Shown in pieces: positions 25,852-35,737 of a stretch of DNA of 64,000 nucleotides (the first letter of the stretch is position 1; each line of letters starts with the position of its first letter). This DNA comes from Shinella curvata. Its GTDB lineage: Bacteria > Pseudomonadota > Alphaproteobacteria > Rhizobiales > Rhizobiaceae. The stretch covers positions 1-64,000 of the forward strand of contig NZ_JALJCJ010000009.1 in the NCBI RefSeq assembly GCF_022899935.1. The letters are read 5' to 3'. Position numbers and translations under genes: made by a program. The notes under the pieces are model-generated. The model saw nothing but the letters and a program-made list of their open reading frames with translations. It did no database searches and was not told the origin of the DNA.

Positions 25852-26640
25852 ATGTCAGTCGTCGAACGCAACAACATTCGTCTTCACGGAGCCGGCGACC
25901 GCACTATGGTGTTCGCTCACGGGTTTGGCTGCGACCAGAACATGTGGCGATACGTCGAGCCTGCCTTTCGGCATCGGTTCAGGACAGTCCTCTTCGATCA
26001 CGTGGGAGCCGGCCATTCTGATCTGGCCGCCTACGATGCAGCAAAATACGCCTCTCTGTCAGGATACGCCGACGACGTTGTCCAGATCGGGCGTGAGCTC
26101 GATCTTCAGAATGCGGTGTTCGTCGGCCATTCCGTCAGTGCGATGATCGGTACGCTTGCATCGATTGAGGCGCCGGAGATGTTCGCCGACCTGATCATGG
26201 TCTGCCCGTCCCCGCGATACATCGATGACGGCGACTATGTCGGCGGTTTCGCCGCCGACGACATCGAAGAACTGCTGGCATCGCTGGCTGACAACCATAT
26301 GGGCTGGTCCGCAGCGATGGCCCCGGCCATCATGGGCAATCCTGACCGGCCGGAACTCGGCGAGGAGTTGACGAACAGCTTTTGCCGCACCGATCCTGAA
26401 ATCGCCCGGCAATTTGCGCGGGCGACTTTCACGTCCGACAATCGGGCCGACTTGCCGAAAGTGAAAGCCAGAACGCTTATCCTGCAATCGAGCGACGACA
26501 TCATCGCGTCCGAGCAGGTCGGCGAGTACGTACACAAATCGATACCGGGCAGCAGGATCGTCTATCTGAAGGCGAGCGGCCACTGCCCGAATTTGAGCGC
26601 ACCTGATGAAGTCATATCCGCGGTGGCCAAGTTTGTGTGA
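25852..26640 (+). CDS. RsbQ/D14/KAI2-like alpha/beta hydrolase
   Basis: A 262-aa hydrolase. The nucleophile motif is GHSVSAMIG (Ser94), with Asp215 or Asp216 (SSDDIIAS) and His244 (ASGHCPNLS). The length, the triad positions and the exact GHSVS motif match B. subtilis RsbQ and the plant strigolactone/karrikin receptors D14 and KAI2. RsbQ works with the PAS-containing phosphatase RsbP to sense energy stress, probably by handling a small hydrophobic ligand. Here the next gene, overlapping by 35 bases, is a PAS histidine kinase. MSVVERNN at 25852 is the likely start with AAGGG upstream. Confidence 0.88.
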   Translation: MSVVERNNIRLHGAGDRTMVFAHGFGCDQNMWRYVEPAFRHRFRTVLFDHVGAGHSDLAAYDAAKYASLSGYADDVVQIGRELDLQNAVFVGHSVSAMIGTLASIEAPEMFADLIMVCPSPRYIDDGDYVGGFAADDIEELLASLADNHMGWSAAMAPAIMGNPDRPELGEELTNSFCRTDPEIARQFARATFTSDNRADLPKVKARTLILQSSDDIIASEQVGEYVHKSIPGSRIVYLKASGHCPNLSAPDEVISAVAKFV

Positions 26641-27802
26641 CGCCGAACCCTCCGAAGATCTGGAAGACCTCTTCGAGAATGCGCCCTGCGGCTACCTCTC
26701 CATGCGTCCGGACGGACGGGTCGCCAAGGTCAATCGCACCTTGTGCGGATGGCTCGACAAACAGCCGGAAGAAATCGTCGGGAAGCGTTTTCGCGATCTC
26801 CTCAACGTTCCCGGCCGGATCTTCTACGAAACCCACTTCGCCCCTCTGCTCCGCATGCAGGGATTTTTTAACGAAGTTGCCCTCGACCTGAAAACATCGG
26901 ATGGGAGCACGATTGCGACCATTGCAAATGCGTCCGAGCGCCGAGGGGATAAGGATGAACTCCTCTTCACCCGTCTGACGATCTTCAAGGCGACGGAAAG
27001 ACGACGGTACGAACGCGATCTCGTCGATGCCCAGTCTACGGAACGCGAGGCGCGGCTGCGGCTTGAGGAAAACAACGCTGATCTGACGGCCGATGTTGCT
27101 GAGCAGGTTGCCAATCGTCTTCTCGAAAAGCAGAACGCCGATTTACGAGAGCAGTTTATCGCCGTGCTTGGCCACGACCTGCGCAACCCATTGGCGGCAA
27201 TCAATGCCGGCAGGCGGATGATCGAAAAGTCGCATCCGGACGCAAAAACCGCGCGGATTACCCGCCTCATGGGTGAGAGTGTCACGCGGATGAGCGGGCT
27301 CATCGACAATCTGATGGATTTTGCACGCGGTCGTCTGGGGGGCGGCATTGGGGTGGAAATCAGACACGGCGATCGGATAGAGCCCACCCTTGCCCAGGTC
27401 GTGAACGAGATCAGATCTAGCCATCCGGACACAGAGATCGAGCTGCGCTTCGATATCCCCCAAACCGTGGACGTCGACCACGCAAGGGTCGCCCAGATGT
27501 TTTCCAACCTACTTGGCAATGCGATCGCGCACGGATCGAAGGCACGTCCCATTGTTGTCGACGCCGGCATCGTCGATGGCGTATTCCATCTGGCAGTTTC
27601 CAATGGCGGTGAGGCCATACCGCCTGCGGCCATAGAGCGCCTGTTCCAGCCCTTTTATCGTGGCGACGTCAGCCCTAGCTCACAAGGATTGGGGCTTGGG
27701 CTCTACATTGCCTCGCAGATCGCGGAAGCTCACGGAGGTCAGCTCGATGTGAATTCTGACGAAATCGAAACTAAGTTCAGCTTCAAGCTGCCGATTACGT
27801 GA
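26606..27802 (+). CDS. PAS-domain histidine kinase coupled to RsbQ-like hydrolase
   Basis: A kinase of about 398 aa. Residues 15-135 form a PAS domain (FENAPCGYLSMRPDGRVAKV, then GRIFYETHFAPLL), a coiled coil follows, and then HisKA with GHDLRNPLAAI (phospho-His) and HATPase with NLLGNAIAHG and GLGLGLYIASQIAEAHGG. No transmembrane segment: a soluble sensor. It overlaps the hydrolase gene by 35 bases, implying coupled synthesis and a shared signal. No receiver is encoded next to it; the single-domain regulator at 25339 is a possible partner. The start could also be slightly downstream. Confidence 0.9.
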   Translation: MKSYPRWPSLCDAEPSEDLEDLFENAPCGYLSMRPDGRVAKVNRTLCGWLDKQPEEIVGKRFRDLLNVPGRIFYETHFAPLLRMQGFFNEVALDLKTSDGSTIATIANASERRGDKDELLFTRLTIFKATERRRYERDLVDAQSTEREARLRLEENNADLTADVAEQVANRLLEKQNADLREQFIAVLGHDLRNPLAAINAGRRMIEKSHPDAKTARITRLMGESVTRMSGLIDNLMDFARGRLGGGIGVEIRHGDRIEPTLAQVVNEIRSSHPDTEIELRFDIPQTVDVDHARVAQMFSNLLGNAIAHGSKARPIVVDAGIVDGVFHLAVSNGGEAIPPAAIERLFQPFYRGDVSPSSQGLGLGLYIASQIAEAHGGQLDVNSDEIETKFSFKLPIT

Positions 27803-27966
27803 GTTTACCTGACATTCACACTGCCAATTAGCGCAGAAGACTCAGTCGGTCGCGCCAAACCAGCGATCCGGCCTGGGCGAGAATGTCCGTTCGGGCGACG
27901 TGCCGGGCTGATAGGCTGCGACGACAGCGCGACCAGTAGTAGCGATGGGGGTGCCTATATTTCAGG

Positions 27967-28017
27967 AGGTTAGCTCCATTTGCAGAGCAACGCAGCGGTT
28001 CGATTCCACTCAAGGCG
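27967..28017 (+). repeat. tRNA-like element, copy D
   Basis: GGTTAGCTCCATTTGCAGAG (27968-27987) resembles a tRNA D-arm, and GGTTCGATTCCACTCAAGGCG (27998-28017 region) a T-arm plus tail. The anticodon arm is missing: the two arms are about 10 bases apart. Best preserved of the five copies in its D-arm. Confidence 0.45.
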
Positions 28018-28048
28018 TTCACGACCGGCACTTGAGAATACAGGCCTG

Positions 28049-28909
28049 TCAGGCAAACTGCTCTGCCATCAGGTCGATGAGCACCCGAACCTTGCGAACA
28101 GCCTTCTGGCCCGAAGGCCGGACCATGTAAATCCCGACGGGCGGGAGCTGGTATTCCTTCATGATAGGCACAATCGCACCGGACGCTACATACGGTTCAG
28201 CAATGAGCTCGCCCATCGCGACGATGCCGATGCCTGCCACCGCCGCCTCTACTAAGACATGAGCACTGTCGGCCTTGAAGCGGCCCTGTGGGTGCACGGT
28301 GACGGACTGGTCGTCTTTCTTGAAGGTCCACGCATCCGTCGCAGGGGTTATGGCGGAGTGCTTCAAGATGTCGGCGGGGACTTCGGGTGCGCCGTTCTCC
28401 GGGACATAGGTAGGACTTGCATAGAGGCCCACACCAAGCGATCCGATCTTGCGCGCGACGAGGTTCGAATCCGGTAGATAGCCGACACGAATGCCACAGT
28501 CGGAACCTTCGCCCACAAGATCGACATAGCGGTCGTTGAAGCGAACGTGCACGTGCAGAGAGGGATGCCGCCCCCCGAACTCGGCAAGAGGCTTCGCCAG
28601 TTGCGCGGCAAACGACGCCGGCGCCGCAACGCGCAGCAGACCCTTCAGCTCGCCTTCGGGAGACATCTCTTCGCGGGCCGCGTCGATGGACGAGCAGATG
28701 TCGGCGGCTCGGTCCCGGAACATTGTTCCCGCTTCCGTCAACGCGGCGCCGCGTGTCTAGCGCGTGAGCAACTGGACGCCGAGTTTCTCCTCCAGTCTGA
28801 GAACACGCCGGCTGACGATCGACTTCGCCACGCCGAGCCGACGGGCCGCCGAGTTCACTCCGCCGGCGTCGGCGACCTCCACGAACGTCCTCAGATCGTC
28901 GATCTCCAT
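28049..28909 (-). pseudogene. LysR-type regulator with in-frame amber stop
   Basis: The frame from ATG 28909 (GGAGGAGAGG upstream) reads a normal LysR helix-turn-helix (MEIDDLRTFVEVADAGGVNS onset, ARRLGVAKSIVSRRV) and reaches QLLTR, then TAG at 28757-28759, then continues without shift as TRGAALTEAG and the full substrate-binding domain to 28049. Apart from that single codon it is a full-length LysR protein of about 286 aa. It is either a recent pseudogene, a suppressible stop or a sequencing error. A downstream restart could give only the sensor half. Confidence 0.85.
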
Positions 28910-29120
28910 GCCTCTCCTCCGTCCCTGATACTGCGACATCGAATAGCATTATCCGCGGCTACTGTGCCAGGGGAGGGGACAGTAATCTTGGGAGCGATGC
29001 GCGCCCTCAAGCGGCCGCCAGACTGCAAGAGTAAGCGATCGCATGGAAACTAGAAAGATCAAGCCGGACAGACGCGCATCGTCCTTCGAAATGGCTTCTA
29101 TCATTTCCTTCGTCTCTGGA

Positions 29121-29148
29121 GGCCCCGCCCCGGCGGAAGGGGCGGGCC
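29121..29148 (-). terminator. Strong hairpin after groEL
   Basis: On the minus strand GGCCCGCCCC-TTCCGCC-GGGGCGGGGCC gives a 10-bp GC stem shortly after the groEL stop, without a T-run. It probably marks the 3' end of the groESL transcript. Confidence 0.6.
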
Positions 29149-29162
29149 GTATCGATCGATTC

Positions 29163-31167
<2,005 letters not shown>

Positions 31168-31265
31168 GTTTTCCTCCATTGGACAAAAAAGATGACGCAA
31201 AATCCCTACCGGACCGGGTGACCAATCCGGGCGGGTGCGAACCTCAATCGAGCGTTCGCGGGCAA

Positions 31266-31294
31266 AATTTATTTTCGAGATTCTTCGATTTCAA
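31266..31294 (-). promoter_or_regulatory. groESL promoter
   Basis: On the minus strand TTGAAA (31289-31294; CTTGAAA with the preceding base, as RpoH prefers) and TAAATT (31266-31271) are spaced 17 bases, about 100 bases before groES. It can serve sigma-70 or the heat-shock sigma factor. Confidence 0.55.
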
Positions 31295-31312
31295 GAGTTT
31301 CGGCGACAAAAA

Positions 31313-31339
31313 TTAGCACTCGATGTCGTTGGCTGCTAA
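31313..31339 (-). promoter_or_regulatory. Degenerate CIRCE element (HrcA site)
   Basis: TTAGCACTC-N9-GGCTGCTAA compared with the CIRCE consensus TTAGCACTC-N9-GAGTGCTAA: left arm perfect, right arm 7 of 9. It sits upstream of the -35 and not over the start site. HrcA would repress the operon through it in the absence of heat stress. Confidence 0.7.
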
Positions 31340-31443
31340 CATACTGGAAAGGAACAATAAACAGTATCGCCGCGTTCAGAAATCCGTTGAAGAATGCAAG
31401 GTTTTGCGCCACCTTTGGCAGTGTCATGAAACGGAGACGAAGC

Positions 31444-31716
31444 ATGCAATTCTCGTCGGATCTAGAGCGTCAACTCAACGGTTATGGGCTGACCACCGCG
31501 CATATCCTCTACCGCATTCCCGATTTCGAATCCGTCCTGCAAACCTACGTCTGGCAGGACTATGATCTCGCACCGGATTTTCCGGAGATGCACAAGTTCC
31601 TTGGCTTCTGGCAGGCGAAGCTTGACGGGCCGCTCCACTCCGTCCGCTATTCCCACCAGCGGCTCATCGGTCCGAACGAATGGGGACGTGTCGAGGGCGA
31701 GTTCAAGCTTCACTGA
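31444..31716 (+). CDS. usg: Usg family protein
   Basis: A 90-aa protein of the Usg family, a small alphaproteobacterial group: LNGYGLTTAHILYRIPDF, QTYVWQDYDLAPDFPEMHKF and GPLHSVRYSHQRLIGPNEWG are the conserved blocks. The function is unknown; homologues were named for lying upstream of trpF-type genes, which are not present here. MQFSSDL at 31444 is preceded by GGAGACG. Confidence 0.88.
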   Translation: MQFSSDLERQLNGYGLTTAHILYRIPDFESVLQTYVWQDYDLAPDFPEMHKFLGFWQAKLDGPLHSVRYSHQRLIGPNEWGRVEGEFKLH

Positions 31717-31808
31717 ACTCTTGAATTTGATTTTTCTGCTTCCTAGCTCATCGACCGCCCGAGACGTTCAACTCGGTGTGCGTCGATTGTGTATGGAGTG
31801 ACACCTGC

Positions 31809-32099
31809 GTGGAAGAGAACATCAGCATCATCAAGAGTGTTGGCATCGATGAACGCGAAGAGATCATCGTGGACTTTGCCAGATGGCTTGAGACCGCCTC
31901 AAAAGAAGCGCTGGTCTACGGAGAAGGGAAGTTCGCGATGATGTCCGCCAGCATGGCAGAAGCAATGCGCGTTAATGCCGACGAACTCGCCAGAGATAAT
32001 CCTGAAAAGACCGAACGTGTGCTGCAGCAGGCCAGCGCTATGATGGCGCATTTCAAGGCTGCCTATCCATATCGAGTTATAAGTCGCTCCGTCCAGTGA
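31809..32099 (+). CDS. Small hypothetical protein
   Basis: A 96-aa acidic, helical protein (EENISIIKSVGIDEREEIIV onset). The start is GTG at 31809 with GGAGTG in front; the open frame continues to 31776. No recognised domain. It lies between usg and hsp20 on the same strand. Confidence 0.6.
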   Translation: MEENISIIKSVGIDEREEIIVDFARWLETASKEALVYGEGKFAMMSASMAEAMRVNADELARDNPEKTERVLQQASAMMAHFKAAYPYRVISRSVQ

Positions 32100-32280
32100 A
32101 GGGGCGATGAGGCAGAGTTGTCGGCGCGTGGACGGGCGGGGCATTCCCCGGCAACGATGCGAGCGGACGAAGCCGAAAATCATCTCATCTCACAGGGATG
32201 AATTATTTTTGCGTCACGGATCTTGAATCCGAAATTCTCAAAAACCAAATCGGTTTCCGCCAGCTGCTGAACATAGAGCT

Positions 32281-32346
32281 GGCCTTGCTGGAAGCGCTGT
32301 CTTTCGGCGCTTCTGTACCCATGTTGCTTCCAAGGAGGATATGGCT
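32281..32346 (+). promoter_or_regulatory. ROSE-type RNA thermometer in hsp20 leader
   Basis: The leader ends in a hairpin that buries the Shine-Dalgarno: CCATGTTGCTTCC (32319-32331) can pair with AAGGAGGATATGG (32332-32344), with the UUGCU of ROSE elements facing AGGAGG. A second stem GAAGCGC (32291-32297)/GCGCTTC (32307-32313) stands before it. ROSE elements melt at heat shock and free translation of small heat-shock genes in rhizobia. The leader may begin near 32200. Confidence 0.8.
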
Positions 32347-32820
32347 ATGGCAACATCTTACGACTACGCACCGCTTTTCCGCTCGACCGTCGGCTTCGAT
32401 CGGGTCTTCAATCTTCTCGAAAACGCCCAGCGCGCCCGCTCGATCAGCGACTGGCCGCCCTATGACATTATCAAGACCGGCGATGACAGCTACCGGATCT
32501 CGATCGCGGCCGCAGGCTTTGCCCAGGATGATCTCGACATCACCTTCCAGTCAAACCTGCTGACCGTCACCGGCAAGAAGCAGGAGGCCACCAATGAAGG
32601 CTATCTGCATCGTGGCATCGCCGGCCGTCCGTTCGAACACCGCTTCGAGCTTGCCGACCACGTGCGTGTGAATGGCGCGGACCTGAGCAATGGCCTTCTC
32701 TCCATCGATCTTGTCCGCGAGATCCCGGAAGCGCTCAAGCCTCGAAAGATTTCGATCCAGAGCGCGCCGGCTTTGACCTCATCTGGCCCCGCGCAGATCG
32801 AAGCGCAAAAGGCTGCTTGA
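32347..32820 (+). CDS. Small heat-shock protein Hsp20/IbpA
   Basis: A 157-aa alpha-crystallin family chaperone. The core is residues about 35-130 (YDIIKTGDDSYRISIAAAGF, LTVTGKKQ, RFELADHVRV, NGLLSIDL) and the tail holds the I-x-I-like RKISIQ. It keeps denatured proteins soluble. ATG at 32347 is preferred over ATG at 32341 because AGGAGG (32333-32338) is then 8 bases away. Translation is probably controlled by the ROSE hairpin. Confidence 0.94.
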   Translation: MATSYDYAPLFRSTVGFDRVFNLLENAQRARSISDWPPYDIIKTGDDSYRISIAAAGFAQDDLDITFQSNLLTVTGKKQEATNEGYLHRGIAGRPFEHRFELADHVRVNGADLSNGLLSIDLVREIPEALKPRKISIQSAPALTSSGPAQIEAQKAA

Positions 32821-32844
32821 GTTCCCGATGGAATCACAAGGCGA

Positions 32845-32866
32845 GGGCGCCATAGCGGTGGCGCCC
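32845..32866 (+). terminator. Hairpin after hsp20
   Basis: GGGCGCCA-TAGCGG-TGGCGCCC, an 8-bp stem 25 bases after the hsp20 stop. No T-run. Confidence 0.45.
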
Positions 32867-32897
32867 GTCAACATCCCGGGTTGGGAAGGAGAGAGCG

Positions 32898-33197
32898 ATG
32901 AAACCCGATATGTTTAGACACCCTATCACCATTCTTGTCGGCCTGGGCTTTCCTGCGGAGGTTCGCACCGTGATCGACGCTTACCGGCACCTGAGCGAGT
33001 GGCCGACCTCTCTCAGGGATACGGCGCACTCTGTTGCCCTGAAGGCGTGTCAGGCGGCGCTTCGAGGAGACATCGAGGCAGAGACGGCGCGCGGCTTATT
33101 TGCAGCATTCGCCGCCAAGCATGATCTTCTGGCTCACGACACTCCTGCGATTGCCGCCTTTCGCGGGCGAGGCGACCGCGATCCCCACGTGCGATGA
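32898..33197 (+). CDS. DUF982 protein, copy 1
   Basis: A 99-aa DUF982 protein, a family almost confined to rhizobia: FRHPITILVGLGFPAEVRTV, YRHLSEWP and LKACQAALRGDIEAETARGLF. Unknown function. AAGGAGAG precedes the ATG. A second, diverged DUF982 gene is at 51873. Confidence 0.88.
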   Translation: MKPDMFRHPITILVGLGFPAEVRTVIDAYRHLSEWPTSLRDTAHSVALKACQAALRGDIEAETARGLFAAFAAKHDLLAHDTPAIAAFRGRGDRDPHVR

Positions 33198-33289
33198 GGT
33201 GATGTGATGGAAAACGCCATATTGCAGCAGGCGGTCGACCGGGCAGTCACCATGGGGCCGGAGGTATTGATGCAGGGCATGCGGCTCAG

Positions 33290-33484
33290 GCGGCCGAGCG
33301 ATGTCGTGAGAGCGGCATCACTCTCCAGGACGATAAACGCGCGATCCTTGCGGCTTGGGCCTCAGATTTCCACGCCGTAGACTCGAAGCCGGCTCTTCGT
33401 AAGTTGCCCGGAGTGATCGAGCCGGTCTCGATCGATGAAGTTCAGGCAGCGCTCAGAGAACTCGATCGACGGAGTCGATCGTAG
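33290..33484 (+). pseudogene. Decayed fragment of a conserved hypothetical gene
   Basis: A frame ending at 33484 reads RESGITLQDDKRAILAAWAS, then PALRKLPGVIEPVSIDEVQ, protein-like sequence with the look of a conserved rhizobial hypothetical protein, but no start or plausible N-terminus exists in this frame. A small ORF 33207-33380 (57 codons, ATG after GAGGTGATGTG) runs in another frame over its 5' side and may be the original start, now frameshifted. Function unknown. Confidence 0.5.
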
Positions 33485-33783
33485 CGGTGCAGGTGCGGGG
33501 GGCTGGATCGTCGATTTGCAATCATGTCTTGCTTCGAGCGACTCGCGTACGCCCACTTGCTCGTCCTTGGCGGGGTTCGTGGCAGAGAGCGCACATCCAG
33601 CGTTCCGTATTTCGGTTCCGTCAGGACCGCCCTTATCAGTCAAGACCCCTGAGCGGCGTGACTTTTCTTGCATGGCGCACCCTTTGGCTCCGCTGTTCCG
33701 GTTCGATAGCGATAGGAAGTTTCCGATTGTGCTCAGGAAATCACAACCAGAAGATACGATTTTGAAAACCTCAAAACTAACCG
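33485..33783. other. Intergenic stretch before second csp module
   Basis: About 300 bases without a supported gene. Both strands are open for long distances (plus 33435-33815, minus 33362-33673), as is common in GC-rich DNA, but neither has a ribosome site or family resemblance. Confidence 0.35.
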
Positions 33784-33960
33784 TTGACCTCTGGCTGTCA
33801 TTCCACTATGAATAGCTCATCGATCTTTTGCTTGCCGAGCTTTGTCTACCGCGTGATTGGCACCGCGCTCTAAGCGAACTTCTCTTTCAAAAATAGTCGG
33901 TTTTCGTCTGCGGAGCGCCTGCTTCGCGGTTCTTCACTCTATGCTTTGAAAGGGTTCATC
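33784..33960 (+). promoter_or_regulatory. Promoter and conserved leader of second cold-shock gene
   Basis: TTGACC (33784-33789) and TATGAA (33807-33812) have a 17-base spacer. The leader from 33819 (ATCGATCTTTTGCTTG) is conserved with the first module, followed by GAGCTTTG, GCACCGCG and the ATGCTTTGAA.GGGTTCATC block that contains the ribosome site. Confidence 0.65.
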
Positions 33961-34170
33961 ATGACCACTGGCACAGTAAAATGGTTCAATTCCACCAAGG
34001 GCTTCGGCTTCATTCAGCCTGACAACGGCGGCGCTGACGCTTTCGTCCACATCTCTGCCGTCGAGCGCGCCGGCATGCGCGAGCTCGTTGAAGGCCAGAA
34101 GATCGGCTTCGATCTCGAGCGCGACAACAAGTCGGGCAAGATGTCGGCCTGCAATCTGCAGAACGCTTAA
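33961..34170 (+). CDS. cspA: Cold-shock protein, copy 2
   Basis: A 69-aa CspA-family protein with RNP1 KGFGFIQP and RNP2 AFVHISAVE. It is nearly identical to copy 1 (differences at the second residues and at positions such as [18 protein letters not shown]). Same order of leader, gene, 3' box, terminator and partner gene as copy 1, so it arose by duplication of the whole module. Confidence 0.96.
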   Translation: MTTGTVKWFNSTKGFGFIQPDNGGADAFVHISAVERAGMRELVEGQKIGFDLERDNKSGKMSACNLQNA

Positions 34171-34235
34171 TATCGATATCTGCTTCCCTTTGACCACGGA
34201 TGTACTGGCACTGCCGGAAGCAATTATCAGTTTGA

Positions 34236-34261
34236 GGCCAGGCGTCATGCCTGGCCTTTTT
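34236..34261 (+). terminator. Terminator after cold-shock gene 2
   Basis: GGCCAGGC-GTCAT-GCCTGGCC followed by TTTTT. The stem sequence differs from that of copy 1 while the position is conserved, which argues for selection on the structure. The shared box GACCACGGATGTACTGGCAC lies at 34192-34211. Confidence 0.88.
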
Positions 34262-34296
34262 CGTTTCAGCCTCATGGCCATTATCGAGGACGTTTA

Positions 34297-34521
34297 ATGA
34301 CAGAGATATATAGCAAATCCCGCCAGCGGGCCGAAACCGCCTTCGGCAATCTCCAAACAGAGTTCTTCGCGAAAAACAATGCGGCGGGAGAGCTTGTTTC
34401 CGAAGCTCAGGCACGCGACGCGAAAACTATCAGGCTGCGTGAAGCGCGGCTCGCCAAGGAGCAAGCCGACCGGATGTCTGCAACATCTGCGCTGCTCGCC
34501 AAACGATCCAAGGCCGGCTGA
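34297..34521 (+). CDS. Small csp-linked protein, copy 2
   Basis: A 74-aa helical, charged protein starting MTEIYSKSRQRAETAFGNLQ, related over its first 20 residues and by position to the small gene at 24006. The ATG follows GAGGACG. Unknown function. The next gene (DUF6481) begins 31 bases after its stop, so the two may be cotranscribed. Confidence 0.75.
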   Translation: MTEIYSKSRQRAETAFGNLQTEFFAKNNAAGELVSEAQARDAKTIRLREARLAKEQADRMSATSALLAKRSKAG

Positions 34522-34552
34522 TCACCGCAACTACGAACATCAGGGTAAAAAT

Positions 34553-34933
34553 TTGAGACACGCCAGAAACAACGAACTTACCGACCGACGCTCCGCTGCT
34601 GCAGACGCCAAAGCTGCTCTCCTCACCGAATACCGAGCAGCAAAGACCGCGGCAAAGCCATTGCAAGCCGCCAGACAGGCCGAGCGCATCTCCCTTGTAG
34701 AAGCTCGTGAAGCGCGCCGTGCGGAACGGGAACGACTGAAGCATGAGGAACGCACCCGGATCGAGACACTTGCGGCTCAAGAACAGGCGGCCATAGAGGC
34801 AGCAGCCGTAGCCGAGATCGAGGCACGACAGTTGGCCGAGAATGCCCGGATATCACGGGTTGTTCAAGACGAGGCGGCCCGTAAAGCTGAACGCGACAGA
34901 CGTTATGCCGCGCGAAAGGCCCGGCAGGCTTAG
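34553..34933 (+). CDS. DUF6481 family coiled-coil protein
   Basis: A 126-aa, Ala/Glu/Arg-rich protein predicted as one long coiled coil (SAAADAKAALLTEYRAAKTA onset; repeated AERxRL and EARxAE segments). Composition and start match DUF6481 proteins of Rhizobiales, whose role is unknown. TTG at 34553 is the likely start, behind AGGG; no ATG or GTG is available in frame near it. Confidence 0.65.
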   Translation: MRHARNNELTDRRSAAADAKAALLTEYRAAKTAAKPLQAARQAERISLVEAREARRAERERLKHEERTRIETLAAQEQAAIEAAAVAEIEARQLAENARISRVVQDEAARKAERDRRYAARKARQA

Positions 34934-35029
34934 TAGCCCGGGACCTACCTTCTACTGGATGGGTCCGTGGAATAGACCAGGGCGTGACGCCGTCATGCCC
35001 GAACTTTACTCAGTTTCGAGGAGCCATTG

Positions 35030-35305
35030 ATGGCACCGAACACGAACGAGCTGCAGGCCATCAATACTGCTTGGCAGATAGCGATCCAGGAAATCCTGCG
35101 CATGGTCATCCGTGACATGTATCATGCCGGCGGCGAGGCGTCATTTAAGACGCATATCAAGCGGATCGAAGAAGCTGCCGTCGACAGTATCTACACGGAT
35201 CTGAGGCTTCGCGGCACTGACGAGTGGACCGAGGTGCTGGTCAAGGAAAAGGCCAGCAATTTCGTGACGACGTTGCTAACTTCATTCACCTACGACCGGG
35301 CCTGA
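35030..35305 (+). CDS. Small hypothetical protein
   Basis: A 91-aa helical protein (NTAWQIAIQEILRMVIRDMY, then TDEWTEVLVKEKAS). It has GAGGAG before the ATG at 35030. No recognised domain, no signal or membrane segment. Confidence 0.6.
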   Translation: MAPNTNELQAINTAWQIAIQEILRMVIRDMYHAGGEASFKTHIKRIEEAAVDSIYTDLRLRGTDEWTEVLVKEKASNFVTTLLTSFTYDRA

Positions 35306-35464
35306 CCGCGACAGAGGTCAGCGGAGCCGCTAGCTTCAGAAAAATGCGAGCGCCTCGAACTTTCTAACAGTGTGCCGGGTTGATCTGTCAATCGCCTGCC
35401 TAGATCACTCCAGCGTAAGCATCAATAAGCCAAGCGGTCGTACATCGAAGAGCACAGCGCATAA

Positions 35465-35678
35465 CGCCTCGCAGCCATTGTAGAGTCTTCGTTCGACGCG
35501 ATCATCAGCAAGGATCTTTCAGGCACCATCATCAGCTGGAACAGGGCGGCCCAGCGCATGTTCGGCTATTCTGAAAGCGAGGCGGTCGGAAAGCCGATCT
35601 AATTAATCATTCCTGATGACAAACCGGATGAGGAGGCGGACATCCTGCGCCGGCTGAACCTTGGGGCTCAGGTCACTT
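35465..35678 (+). pseudogene. PAS-domain fragment of a sensor kinase
   Basis: Reads [20 protein letters not shown], then [20 protein letters not shown], a TAA at 35600-35602, then LIIPDDKPDEEADILRRLN in the same frame: the N-terminal two thirds of a PAS domain as found in HWE kinases. Homology stops at GGGGCTCAGGTCA (35663-35675), which is the exact complement of the IS end at 52950. The missing C-terminal side of such a PAS domain, continuing into an HWE kinase, is at 53261-53660. The rest of 35306-35737 shows nothing. Confidence 0.75.
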
Positions 35679-35737
35679 GCCGAAATTATAGGCGAGGCTG
35701 GCTATAGAGCGTTGATCTCACGCAAAGGCCCTCATCA

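Noticed and set aside
27967..28017. Possible tRNA gene from D-arm- and T-arm-like sequence
   Set aside because: No anticodon arm and no matching acceptor stem; reported as a tRNA-like element instead.
32198..32563. Open frame of 121 codons across the hsp20 leader
   Set aside because: It runs through the ROSE leader and the hsp20 gene in another frame, with no ribosome site or family.
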